NCBI RefSeq assembly: GCF_002234675.1
Contig: NC_019859.2
Location: 16,395,811 to 16,459,810 of the forward strand
Direction of reading: 5' to 3'
DNA length: 64,000 nt
DNA from: Oryzias latipes
Lineage: Eukaryota; Chordata; Actinopteri; Beloniformes; Adrianichthyidae
In this document: positions 1-10,106 of the stretch, one piece after another
Numbering within the stretch: the first letter of the stretch is position 1
Layout: each line of letters opens with the position of its first letter
Notes under the pieces: model-generated
Told to the model about the DNA's origin: nothing
Seen by the model: the letters and a program-made list of their open reading frames with translations, nothing else
Databases searched by the model: none
Made by a program: the position numbers and the translations under genes

Positions 1-29
1 GGAGGAGGAAGGACAGGTGTTAATCCAGT

Positions 30-1714
30 TCAATGTGAACATGTTTGCTGTGATATGAGCCAGTTTTTTAGGTTCTTTTTAAACAGAGTGTATGTGGTGA
101 TGTGTCTTATGATGTGAGGGACAGAGTTCCATTCTTGTGCTGCTGTTATGGAGAAGGCGCTCTGGCTGAAGGCACTTCTCCTCAGAGGAACTATACAGTC
201 TTGTTGACCCGACCCTCGAGTCACTCTTTGGGAGGATCTTATTTTAACAAACTGACTGAGTGGAGGGGATGATAGACCGTTAATGATTTTATAGAATAGG
301 CATAGTTTTGTATACTTAATGAAATTCTCCCAGCTTAACAGTTTGTGTTTTTGTAAAATGTCACAGTGATGATGTCTTATTGGTTTTCTTTCCAGTACTT
401 TAATTGTTTGTTTGTAAAGTGACTCCAGAGGTTTTAATGCTGATTTGTTTGCCTGTGACCATGTAGTGAGACAGTATGCCATGTGTGATAAAATCATTGC
501 ATACATGAACATTGTGGCAGCTTGCAGTGACAAATTTGCCCTAATAAATCTAAAATTGGACGGGTTATACCTCACACGGTTACAAACTTTTTGAATTTGT
601 GATTTAAAATTAAATGTTGTATCAATTAAAATCCCAAGGTATTCAAACTTTTCAACAATGTCTATTTTCTTTCCTGCCACAAAAACATCAGCCAGAATAT
701 TTTTATGTTTCGGTTTGTTTTGGAAAAGAACATTGCAACTGTTTTGTTTACATTGAGACATAGACTTGACTGCTCCAACCATTTTGCCACATGTCCCATC
801 GTTTCAGTGAGCTTCTCTGCCACCTCAGATGTGTTATTGCCATGTATCATCAGCATACATCTGAGTGTAGACATTTGAACAAACAGAGGGCAGATCATTG
901 ATGTAGAGTGAAAAAAGTAAAGACCCTAGAATAGAACATTGCGGGACACCTGTAGAGATAGGGAGAGGTGAGGAATGATAGTGATTTATCCTAACTGACT
1001 GGGATCTATTTGACAAATATGATTCTATCCATTTTATGGTACTAGAGGAGAAATTGAATTTGGTTAGTTTAGTCAGTAGCTTTTTATGATTTATAGTGTC
1101 AAATGCTTTTTTTAGATCAAGAAACACAGCCACAACCACACCCCCCCCTTACCCAACAGCTGTTTTATGTTTTCTGTGAAAAAGCAGTTGGCTGTCTCTG
1201 TTGAGAGCCAACAGCTCTAAAACCAAACTGCATTGGATGAAGAGAAAAAGATGTATTGTTGAGGTGTTCAAGGATTTGTTGAGCAATATGTTTTTCAGTG
1301 ATCTTGGACATTGTGGGTATGATGCTGATGGGCCTGTAATTTGAAAGCAACATGGAGTCGCCATTTTTGTAGATTGGAATCACCACTGATGACTTCCATG
1401 CGCTTGGAAATATGGATTCAGAGATTGATTGATTGAGAATAGTGGTTAAGGGAGATGTTAAGGATGAGCAGAGTTCTTTGAGCACAAAAGTATCCATACC
1501 GAATATGTCTTTTGTTCTGCTTGACTTAAGAGACATGATTGTTTGTGCGACTTCAGTTTCAGTGACAGTCATTAAGTTAAGTATAGGCTCTGTCTTATTT
1601 ATGGGACAAACATGCAGATCATTAGCTTTAAAACAAGCAGCAATTAAGGAAACAGATTCAATGAAACATCTGTTGAAGGCATCTGCAACTGTATCTGGAT
1701 CATTAGTAGTTTGT
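30..1714 (-). mobile_element. Decayed non-LTR retrotransposon (LINE), pre-RT, RT and C-terminal part
   Basis: Reading leftwards on the minus strand, four consecutive open pieces make one reverse transcriptase in changing frames. About 1714-1165 holds the pre-RT and first RT motifs (NYRPISIIPTMSK near 1330). 1139-834 holds FLDLKKAFDTINHKKL, the GVPQ motif and a YADD catalytic box. 898-662 and 782-30 hold the thumb and C-terminal part, ending in a WNSVP..H block typical of the CR1/L2/Jockey group. Changes of frame between the pieces mean it cannot make an intact enzyme. The 5' part (endonuclease) is missing because the copy is cut at about 1715, where Tc1 sequence starts. Clade assignment within the group is not secure. 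The retrotransposon character is certain. Confidence 0.88.
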
Positions 1715-1715
1715 C

Positions 1716-2793
1716 CAGTCCCTCAGACTGGGGCCCCTCGCAAGATCTCATCTCGTGGGGTATGGATGATGCTAAGGAAGGTGAAGAATCAGCCCAGGAT
1801 TACACGGGAGGAGCTGGTCAATGACCTGAAGAGAGCTGGGACCACTGTTTCCAAGGGCACTAAAGTAATACATTAAAACGTCATGGTTTAAAATCATTTA
1901 TCGGACGGAAGGTTCCCCTGCTGAAGTCAGCCCATGTCAACGCCCGTCTGAAGTCTGCCAATGACCATCTTGATGATCCAGACGAGTCATTGGAGAAAGT
2001 CTTGTGGTCTGATGAGACCAAAATAGCACTTTTTGGTCTCAACTTTATTCAGTGTGTTTGGAGGAGGAAGAAGGAGAAGCATCATCCCAAGAACACCATA
2101 CCTACAGTGAAGCACGGGGGTGGAAGCATCATTCTGGAGGTGTTTTTCTGCATAGGGGACAGGACGACTGCACTGTATTCAGGAAAGGATGAACAGGGCT
2201 CTGTATTGTGAGATATTGGGCAAAAACCTCCTAATATCTGTCAGGGCTTTGAGGATGTGTCGTGGCTGGGTCTTTCATCATGACAATGACCCGAAGCACA
2301 CAGCCAAGAAAACCAAGGAGTGGCTCCGTAAGAAGCATATCAAGGTTCTGGAGTGCCCTAGTCAGTCTCCAGACCTAAATCCAATAGAGAATCTTTGGAG
2401 GGAGCTGAAACTCCGTGTTGCTCATCAACAGCCCCGAACCCTGACAGATCTAGAGAAGATCTGTCTGGAGGAGTGGGCCAAAATCCCTGCTGCAGTGTGT
2501 AGAAGCCTAGTGAAGAACTACAGGAACCGTTTGACCTCTGTAATTGTTAACAACAGCTTCTGTACCAAATATCAAAGTTGTTTAACTCAAGTGATCAAAT
2601 ACTTATTTGTCACAGTCATATACAAATAAATTGTTTACAAAAATCGTACAACGTGATTTATGAATGTTTCTTCAGATTCCGTCTCTCACTGTGGAAATGC
2701 ACCTATGATGAAAAATTTAGACACCTCCATGTTTTAAAATTGTGATAACTTGCTAAATCACAGGGTGATCAAATACTTATTGACCTCACTGTA
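1716..2793 (+). mobile_element. Tc1/mariner transposon, 5'-truncated, broken transposase
   Basis: The transposase is Tc1-type (DD34E). The end of the paired-like DNA-binding region lies at 1730-1870. The first catalytic Asp is in SDETK (codon at 2011), the second in DNDPKH (2282-2299), and the Glu in LNPIENLW (codon 2387). The frame changes between 1990-2211 and 2189-2629, so the gene is dead. At the 3' end there are two directly repeated motifs containing GATCAAATACTTATT (about 2592 and 2766), the IR/DR layout of fish Tc1 elements. The element ends at CACTG followed by TA at about 2792. The 5' inverted repeat and transposase N-terminus are absent: the element is fused directly to LINE sequence at about 1715. 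Confidence 0.92.
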
Positions 2794-4757
2794 TATAAGT
2801 ATCAATGTTACTGTTTTTCTTGGATAACAATGGATCACACATAGGATGTATGATCGATCCCCTTGGGTCCAACCTGAAGCTAAGTATCAGGAGCTGAACA
2901 AACGTACATTATTTTTTGGGAGTAAATGGCAAAATGCAATTTGAATTGATCTCAAGACCTCATCTCTCACATCCACATAAACTTTTGATCATACCGAAAA
3001 CGTTTAACCCCTTGATATCCATTGATGCACATGTGCATATCCATATGCATATCCATTCCAATATATTTAAATGATTTTTTTTCCGCAGGTAGAAATTAAT
3101 AGGTAAACAATGTATGAAATTCATAAATTATATATTTTAATGTGACAGGCTCTGAAAGTTTTCAAAGCTAAAGTTTAATTCTATATCAAATGAAAGTATA
3201 AAAAGGGGCCTATGCTTTGTTCTTGTGCGCTTGCTTTGAAGAGGGGGAGGGGCGGCAATGACTGTGCGCGTGAGTAGTTAAAGGACTGGCTTGCCAAGAA
3301 GCTGATGCAAGACTACAAACAGTAAGAAATGAACATACATCAGGAAATCTAAACAAGTATTTGAACTTTAAAATAAATACCAATAATCTATAATTTTTTC
3401 TGGTCATGCAAGCTTTACCTCTTAGCTAATATTTCAGCTAACCCACGCATGACAAGTCAAGCAGAACTAACTTTTTCCCCCCCACGAACAATATTTTTAG
3501 TGACAGTTAACTTTAATGACGGTTATTACTTTTGTAATTTAGAATTTTAGTTTATAAAATAAATACATCTCTAAACGGAGTCATACTGTTGAATGACATT
3601 AGCTAATCTGGCCCGGGTTCTGGCAGCACGCGGGTCGGTCTGTGCCAGCTAATGAAACTACCTCATATATCGATCGCAAGGGTGCTTCTTTGTTGGTAAG
3701 AACCTAAACAAAGACGTAGGCAGCAGGGTAATACACAACAACTAGTTCTAACATAAAGAGAAGAATGTAATGAGAAATTGTTTTTCCGGTTTCGGAGTAG
3801 TAATGTTTTTGAAATGCTGGAACGATTAGCACCATTTTGGTAATATATGTCATAACTGATAATTACTACAAAGTAATTGCCCATTGATTGCTGATTGACA
3901 TTACTGCCACCACACAATATCTGGTTTCTGCTGTATGTAAATGCTATGTACTTTTGGGATCTTTGTAGTACGTAGTTGTGAAAAATATAATTGTCAATAA
4001 CCACAAACATGTGCTTGGTTGTTTAAACTTACAGCTAGTTGTGAATTTTAAAGTGGACACTACAATTTATCTAAACACCTTCTGTTGAGTTTTACATTTT
4101 AAGTGAATAATTATATAGAACATCTTTCATTTTGACTAATTGTGGAACATACAAAATAAAGTCAATGTATATCTGAAGATAATTTCTATTTCTGTTTATT
4201 ATTTAAATATAGTAAAAGAGTGAAGCAATTGCAGTTTATTTTGACTTAAAAGACTTCATGTTAATTTTCCATTTAACAGGGGTACTAAATAAAGTTTAAC
4301 TTGACCACATTTAACAATGACTTTATTTTTTCTATTGTCATATCAAATTTTATATGAAGAAGTGTATTCTACAATGCATGAACTGAATATTTTGAATAAA
4401 AGATGAAGTACTAAAGTTAAGAATAGGTCGTCTGTAGGTTTATGTTATTAAAAGCAAACACCCAGGAAATTAATAGGTTACAAACAAATAATTAAATGGA
4501 ATTTCTGCTGTGCCCCAATTTCAACACCTTAGATAGAAACAGCATGTCATTAAGTTTATTTGTTTATATGTTTTTTTATGCTGGAAATTAATGCAAATCC
4601 AGTTGTTTGACTCCAGAACACAAATGTAAGTTTGTTTGACTAGTCAATCAAATGTATAGTATATACTATTGAACTTAAGTGGGGTTTTTTAAATTCAATT
4701 TCAGTGTTAATTTTTTTCAAAACATATTTTCTATATATATTTTATATATATTCACAG
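2794..4757. other. AT-rich non-coding DNA upstream of the chromodomain gene
   Basis: I see no credible protein-coding stretch here. It holds a short GC-richer patch (3238-3321, annotated separately), another GC-richer patch at 3600-3640, and long AT-rich intron-like DNA. It ends in the polypyrimidine/AG acceptor before the first coding exon at 4758. Two short open frames (3210-3407 and 3663-4010, both minus) show no family features and I treat them as chance. Confidence 0.6.
3238..3321 (+). promoter_or_regulatory. Candidate promoter/5' non-coding exon of the chromodomain gene
   Basis: A GC-rich island in AT-rich surroundings carries a GC-box (GGGGCGG at 3249-3255). About 70 bp further on there is a good donor, ACA|GTAAGA (GT at 3322). 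The first coding exon of the gene starts after an acceptor at 4757 and has only six bases before its ATG, so an upstream non-coding exon is required. This is the best-looking candidate. It is inference only. Confidence 0.25.
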
Positions 4758-4976
4758 GTCAAGATGCCACGAGGATCTACAACAAAACTTTGTGTCAGCT
4801 GCAAAGCTGTGATTGGTGTGGCAACTAAGACATGTAAAGTATGCCAAAAAATCCAGCCAATGAGGCAAAGGCTTGCCAAAAAACTGGAGAAGTTTCAATC
4901 CAAGAAGGAGACTTGGTTGCAAAAACACAAGAAAAACAAAACCACCACACATGTTTTGGATGAGGCATCGGTTTTG
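4758..4976 (+). CDS. Chromodomain gene, coding exon 1 (zinc-ribbon-like N-terminus)
   Basis: The acceptor TATATTCACAG precedes GTCAAG and the ATG at 4764. The donor GTACGT starts at 4977. It encodes 71 residues in phase 0. Cys10, Cys13, Cys24 and Cys27 form CX2C-X10-CX2C, a small zinc-binding pattern seen in several nuclear proteins. The second half is lysine/glutamine-rich and likely helical (RLAKKLEKFQSKKE). I chose this ATG because it is the first in frame after the acceptor and directly precedes the cysteine module. An upstream in-frame ATG at 4704 lies in intron-like AT DNA. Confidence 0.75.
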
Positions 4977-5054
4977 GTACGTGTTTTATATCTGCAATTG
5001 TATTTCATAATTTTAGTTATTACTGATTTTTAATTTGATTTGAAATGGTTTATT

Positions 5055-6840
5055 TCAAGCAATTAAGTAGAAATAATACACAAAAACAATATAGTCATCA
5101 TTTATACATTCATACAGTAACTAATCAAACTAAGGATAATTAGACATATTAATAAATATTGCTTGAAAGGGAGTGGAAGGAAGCGAACTTATATAATCCC
5201 ACCCCGTTATACTATAACCATTTTATTACATGATTTATCAATATCCGGTTCCTAGGTTTTATCAGACAGAATTAAAAATCATAAGATATCGATAAAGCAC
5301 ATGCAGATGAATTACTTAAGTATTACGTCAAAAATAACCATTTTAGAAATCAACATGGCAAATGCAGATCAGTCATCTGAAATATATGCAGATTATGTTA
5401 CTTATAAAAGTCATTCATATGTTTAAAACATAATATTATATCAGTAAAGCAGACACAACACTGTTTCTGGAATTTTCATAGCAAAATTTCATCAAGTATC
5501 AAAAGTTAAAAACATGTGCAAAATTATGCTACATTAGGAAAGATTTTTGAATCAATTATTAATTTTTGGAGCAAATGAAGTAATATCATTAAAAGTAAAT
5601 CAATTTAACAATTTTCAATAAGTGAATAATCATTTGTTTTACTTTTTAAATTTTTTATTTTTTATAATAAAGTAATGCTGTAAGGGAAAATAAAAAGGGT
5701 CTATAAACTGTCGATTGTCCAAGGTTGGTATTTCTTCTTTTACTGATAACAGCCGTTCTTCTGGGTTCAAAACAGTTAATAGTTCTCTTCGATGTTATGT
5801 CTGCAGACATTAGATTCAGGTCCATATCCTTCTTCAGCTGATATCAGCTGCGGTGAAAGTTGAGGTCAAGTTGTCAGCAGGTCAGAACTCTGCTGTTATT
5901 CAGGTGACGTCAGACATACAGAGAAAGTGAGGAATCCAGGTGTCATATTTCTTGAAATTATTTGGCTATTTGGTTTATTACTCCATGTTGTTTCAGACGA
6001 CCGTAATCAAGCACTTTTCAAAGTCTTCCATGGTGTTAACAACCTGAACCTTGGACCGGTCCTCTGGACCGAGCGGTTTGACGTAAATCCTGCAGCCTTT
6101 AACCCAAGTGTTCTCGATCTGCTTACGCTTCCTGAGAAGCCGTGCATGTTTTGAGATTTCAGCATTCCTTCTGGTCAGATGGTAGTTCAGATAAGCAGCC
6201 GAACCTTTCAGGTGTTTCCTTTGGGTCATCAAAGCTAGCTTGTGTTTGTGATTCACAAACCTGATGAGGATCGCTGGTTTATCCGTCTCCTTTCTCCTGG
6301 GGAGCAGGTGGCAGGTCTCGATGGTATTGAGATCCAGGGAAATCCCTTTAGATGTGAGAAATGAATGTATTTGCTGCTCCAGAGACTCTGCACCGATCTC
6401 CGTATTAGCACTGCTAGCTACGCTAGCGCTAGCATTAGCAGTGCTTGCTCCTGCTGTCAGTTTCGCTCGAGGCTTGATTGGTACTCCAGTGAGAATGACA
6501 TTATTCATCCTTACTTGCTGTTCCACATCGTCCAGTCTTTTCTTAAGAATCTCGACCCGGTTTTCTCGCTGCTCGTTTTGAGCCAGAAATCTTCGGAACT
6601 CTTCCATCATTTCGTAAAGTGGCGTTAGCTTAGCGGACACTTGTTCCATAAAACTTTTCAGCGTTTCTTGAAAAATGTCAAGAGTCTTTTTGAGGTCTTC
6701 GTATTCCTGGGTTTTCTTCGGGGGCATGGTCAGCTCTCTTTTTTGGAGAAAATCAACTTTTTAAGTAATTTGAAGATAGTTGTATTCGCAGAGAGGCACG
6801 CCACGCGTCCTGCTGTGTAACCCGGAACCGGAATCCAATC
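5055..6840 (-). mobile_element. LINE fragment in intron 1 (ORF1 plus 3' UTR-like sequence)
   Basis: This minus-strand insertion contains one intact LINE ORF1 (5993-6727). Downstream on its own strand is an AT-rich stretch with a short purine/pyrimidine motif (GGGAGTGG ... CCCACCCC, 5168-5207). A similar layout recurs next to the LINE at 62.38-62.44 kb. No ORF2 is visible, so this is an internally deleted or ORF1-only copy. Its 5' edge lies roughly 20-30 bp before the acceptor of exon 2 (6870). Confidence 0.6.
5993..6727 (-). CDS. LINE ORF1 protein (coiled coil + RRM-like), intact frame
   Basis: The uninterrupted frame of 244 residues starts MPPKKTQEYEDLKK. Residues 5-75 are heptad-like and probably form a coiled coil ending in RVEILKKRLDDVEQQ. 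This is followed by RMNNVILTGVP, the usual entry to the RNA-recognition-like domain of L1/Tx1-type ORF1 proteins. An Ala/Ser-rich linker (about 90-115) and a basic C-terminal domain (LLPRRKETDKPAILIRF) follow. ORF1 proteins bind the element's RNA as trimers or chaperones. The gene lies in intron 1 of the chromodomain gene, antisense to it. It retains no stops, so the insertion is fairly young or the frame survived by chance. Confidence 0.78.
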   Translation of the reverse strand: MPPKKTQEYEDLKKTLDIFQETLKSFMEQVSAKLTPLYEMMEEFRRFLAQNEQRENRVEILKKRLDDVEQQVRMNNVILTGVPIKPRAKLTAGASTANASASVASSANTEIGAESLEQQIHSFLTSKGISLDLNTIETCHLLPRRKETDKPAILIRFVNHKHKLALMTQRKHLKGSAAYLNYHLTRRNAEISKHARLLRKRKQIENTWVKGCRIYVKPLGPEDRSKVQVVNTMEDFEKCLITVV

Positions 6841-6870
6841 CAATTGCTGATGATGTAACAATTTTTTTAG

Positions 6871-7039
6871 GTTGAAAAGTTGAATACTTTGGGACACAAA
6901 GCCGTTGTGTTTATTGCCAGACCTGGAAAGAAAACATCCACGTGGCATACACATGTCATTCACCCCAGGTGGCAATTAACCGATCAAGCTGGACAGTGTC
7001 TGGACCGCATGAAAGACCTATTTGAGCTAATGATCAATG
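6871..7039 (+). CDS. Chromodomain gene, coding exon 2
   Basis: The acceptor ATTTTTTTAG ends at 6870 and the donor GTAAGT starts at 7040. The exon is 169 nt, phase 0 in and phase 1 out. It encodes VEKLNTLGHKAVVFIARPGK, followed by a Trp/His-containing stretch (TWHTHVIHPRWQL) and LDRMKDLFELMIN. The block is compact and protein-like, with aromatic and small residues in globular spacing, unlike the low-complexity exons around it. I know no named domain for it. Confidence 0.75.
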
Positions 7040-7429
7040 GTAAGTATTTCTGTCTGAAAATGATTTTAATTTCAGCCCAGTTTGTTCCTAAGATTAGTGC
7101 ATTCAAATTTGTCATTATTTCTAGAGGTAGAAAAAATAATAATGTTTGACTAATCTAAAATACTTGGAGTATATAGTGATATATTTTTCACGGTTATTGT
7201 GCTGCTTTATTTGTCACTTTTGATTTGATTAACTTTAGTTTTTATAGTACCGGTATTATTTTATTCTGTAGAGGGAATTGTAGTACATTATATCTATCCA
7301 ATGTGTTGGAATAAATGTATATCTGATCTAAAAAAGTAAAACAAGTTGTAAAATTGTGATATGTTTAAATTTAGCAAATGTATTTCAAGACAAAATAATT
7401 ATATGAATACAATTATTTTCCCCATTGAG

Positions 7430-7672
7430 GTTGGACAAGCCTTCAAATGCCCTCTGGTCCAGTCATCCAGCCTTCAGCCTCACCAGCCATTCGACCTTCA
7501 ACTGCATCATCCATCCAGCCTTCAGCCTCACCAGCCATTCAACCTTCAACTGCATCATCCATCCAGCCTTCAGCCTCACCAGCCATTCAACCTTCAACTG
7601 CATCATCCATCCAGCCTTCAGCCTCACCAGCCATTCAACCTTCAACTGCATCATCCATCCAGCCTTCAACCA
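7430..7672 (+). CDS. Chromodomain gene, coding exon 3 (Ser/Pro repeat exon)
   Basis: The acceptor CCCCATTGAG ends at 7429 (weak pyrimidine tract) and the donor GTATGC starts at 7673. It is 243 nt, phase 1 to phase 1. It encodes a short lead (WTSLQMPSGPV) then four copies of a 16-residue Ser/Pro/Ala-rich repeat beginning IQPSASPAIQPST. The repeat preserves this frame exactly because its DNA period is 48 bp. The product would be an unstructured linker. Two other frames are also open across the repeat; the splice phases of exons 2 and 4 select this one. Confidence 0.6.
7468..7670 (+). repeat. 48-bp coding minisatellite, 4 copies plus a partial
   Basis: Units start at 7468, 7516, 7564 and 7612, with a partial fifth at 7660. 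The copies are almost identical; the first carries CGA instead of CAA (Arg for Gln). The period is a multiple of three and sits inside an exon. Confidence 0.95.
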
Positions 7673-7887
7673 GTATGCAGATTCATAACATTTTAATAAT
7701 ATGGTGTCATAGTCTTCTGAAATACATGTTAAAACCACAAAATATTGTAAGATGTTGAAATAGTGTCAAAAGAGCATTCTTTTTGTTTATTTAAATCACA
7801 CTGGAAGAACTGCAGGCTTAAATGTTTGCATAATATTAATTGACATCAACAATATAATTTACAGAAAATGTTTTTTATTTCTAACAG

Positions 7888-7941
7888 GTGTTCCAGCAAA
7901 GAAAAAGGAAAAAAGAGATAACAAGAAAGATTCATCTGGAG
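7888..7941 (+). CDS. Chromodomain gene, coding exon 4 (lysine-rich)
   Basis: The acceptor TTTCTAACAG ends at 7887 and the donor GTAAAT starts at 7942. It is 54 nt, phase 1 to phase 1, and encodes VPAKKKEKRDNKKDSSG. The segment is highly charged and presumably disordered or nuclear-localising. Small and low in complexity, it would not be convincing alone. The phase match on both sides supports it. Confidence 0.6.
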
Positions 7942-8181
7942 GTAAATGGGTTATCTTTTATTTGCTATCAACAGCTTCAGAGACAAACATACACAATGTT
8001 ATTGTATCTTCTAAACGACATGCTTAATGACTTTAGTCAACTATGTAAAATTCAGGTTACCTTTATGTGGACTTAACAGAGTTATGTGTTCCTCACAAGG
8101 ATACATACAATGCTAGCAGCAAAAAATTGACAAACAGTAATAACAAAAAGATAGACTAGTAAAAGAAAATTGTATATATTG

Positions 8182-8184
<3 letters not shown>

Positions 8185-8239
<55 letters not shown>
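8185..8239. repeat. (TA)n microsatellite
   Basis: An uninterrupted TA dinucleotide run of about 55 bp in intron 4. Confidence 0.95.
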
Positions 8240-8246
<7 letters not shown>

Positions 8247-9350
8247 CTTTCAGTTATGTTGCAGCAGATTAATTTAACTTTTTGATAGTTTGACTGTCAA
8301 ATCTATATTAATATCATATGTTTAATTGACATTAATTTTACATGTAACTTGTTCATGAAAAAATAAATATGACATTCAATATCTACTTTTGCAAAGAAGG
8401 TCAGGTTTTCATTAAGATTTGTTGGCATGTTGTGTTAAATGTTTGCAAAATCACTCAAAAAGTGATTGACAGGTTTTGACTAAATTTTCAGCAACAGGTA
8501 TAAATGACCTAACAAAAACTGTTGTGATCTGGCCATTTCTTTGTTTTTTTGAACATATACAAATACTGTGTAGTAGCTTATAACAACAACTAAATGGTGA
8601 AGCTGTGCATGCTAGAAGTGCTTCTAATTAGTGATGGAGAAAACAAAGCTTCCCAAAGCTCTAAATTCAACTGTTTCAAAAAATAGTTTAGTGTTTGAGA
8701 AGCATTTGTCTCAATGAAAATCAGCTGGCCAGACTTCATTACTGCTTCAAAATAAGAAGACAATAAGAAGACAGTGAACTGAGATAGTATTTTGTAGTTA
8801 TAGTTATAGCTATTTGAATCTATACAGCTTTAAAAAAAATTATTTTTATAATTTAGTTGTCACAGACTATGTGTCCAAGTATAAAATACATTACAGCATT
8901 TAGTGTTTGCTTTTGCAAAACCACAGACAACATGAAGTTTCATTTGGAAATTCATCATACAAATGAGCAAGCAAAAGAGCTAAGTCCTGGCTTGTAACCA
9001 TGTACATACTGTGGAAAACTATGCTTTCCCTTAAAAAACAACATTATTTTAAGTTAATTAGATCAATCACACACAGGCCATCATGCTCTTTTAGTCTAGG
9101 TTGCCACCAGCAGTTTCCTCATTTAGTTACTGGAGTTTATTCTATGTAGTCGTTGGAATAAAGAACAAAAAATTAGAAGATTAAAATTGCCGATTACAGT
9201 TGCCCAATGCAAATTATGCAATTACTAATAAATTGTACATTAAAGTCACTATCTTGTTAGGGTAAGTGTTGACCAAAAACTGTTTTCCTAAACATTTTCC
9301 TACTGTTTACTTTCTTTGAAATCTTTATATTCTGCTTTTTATATTTTCAG
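8240..9350. other. Intron 4, with a probable hAT-type transposon remnant
   Basis: This is AT-rich intronic DNA. Around 8632 there is a TAGTGATGG-type motif often seen at ends of fish hAT-like repeats. At about 8910-8985 an open stretch reads CFCKTTDNMKFHLEIHHTNE, which resembles the C..C..H..H spacing of BED zinc fingers in hAT transposases. No intact gene is present. Confidence 0.4.
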
Positions 9351-9418
9351 AGTGCAGCCATGGGGGAGAAGATCAGTTTTACCCAGTGAAGTAGGTCTTG
9401 AAGACAAAAAAGCAGAAG
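9351..9418 (+). CDS. Chromodomain gene, coding exon 5 (start of chromodomain, contains TAG)
   Basis: The acceptor TATATTTTCAG ends at 9350 and the donor GTTATT starts at 9419. It is 68 nt, phase 1 to phase 0. It encodes ECSHGGEDQFYPVK, a TAG at 9392-9394, then VLKTKKQK. YPVK-x-VL matches the first strand of a chromodomain (Y.V..IL...), and the reading continues correctly into exon 6, so the TAG looks like a single substitution of a sense codon. An alternative donor, GTAGGT at 9391, would skip the TAG but breaks the frame into exon 6. Confidence 0.62.
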
Positions 9419-9573
9419 GTTATTTTTATTTCTTATCTCAAGTAGAAATGTGTACTTTTCATCTGCCTTTCATATGAATGTATGAAATACAATTTACCGC
9501 ATCACAATTCTTAAGTGTAATAATATAATCGCCTATGTTTAAAAAAATGTTTTTTTAAATGTACTTTTATCAG

Positions 9574-9617
9574 GGGAAATTAATGGAGTTTGTTGAATGG
9601 GAGCCATGTTCCATGTG
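9574..9617 (+). CDS. Chromodomain gene, coding exon 6 (chromodomain core)
   Basis: The acceptor CTTTTATCAG ends at 9573 and the donor GTATGT starts at 9618. It is 44 nt, phase 0 to phase 2. It encodes GKLMEFVEWEPCSM and the first two bases of a Cys codon. FVEWEP fits the YLVKWEGY core strand of chromodomains, with a CSMC insertion where the canonical fold has a Gly/Tyr loop. The split Cys codon is completed by the first base of exon 7. Confidence 0.65.
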
Positions 9618-9910
9618 GTATGTATAATTTTTTTTTGTTAATTTATAGATGTATAAGAGGAGGCTGTGCATGATGTGGAGCCAGTGTAGTTATTAGCCTT
9701 GTGGCAGTGCTCTGGACCACCTGAAAACATTCATGTGATTTCCTATTTAAACATGTAGAGATTAAGTTACAAATAATACAGCATGATAAAATCAATGCAT
9801 GGGAAATCATATCCTTTTAGATTTTGATACAGTTGGATTCAATTTGACAATAGTTCTTATATGATTAAAAGACAAACACTGAACCAGAGACATGAGACGA
9901 GACTCTAGAC

Positions 9911-10000
9911 CAGAGGTGCCAAACTCATTTTCACAGAGGCCACATCAGCATAGTGGCTGTGCTCAAAGGGCCGGATATAATTTATACATGTAAGTAAATG
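9911..10000. mobile_element. hAT-like transposon end (remnant)
   Basis: Starting CAGAGGTGCCAAACTCATTT and containing GGGCCGGATATAA, this matches the style of a very common vertebrate hAT-like terminal sequence (CAGGGGTGTCAAACTCATTT...). It is only a fragment, lying directly before the L1/Tx1 element. Confidence 0.45.
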
Positions 10001-10106
10001 TAATAAAAAATGGGGGACTTCCGGGTGACCGTTGCAGCACATGGACACGTGAAAAGACGGCTCCCACTAACCAACTCCAAAATAAGAAGAAACTCCGCCA
10101 AAAAAC

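Noticed and set aside
4704..4763. Upstream in-frame ATG for the chromodomain gene
   Set aside because: The added residues come from AT-rich sequence before a good acceptor (CACAG at 4757); the ATG at 4764 fits the exon.
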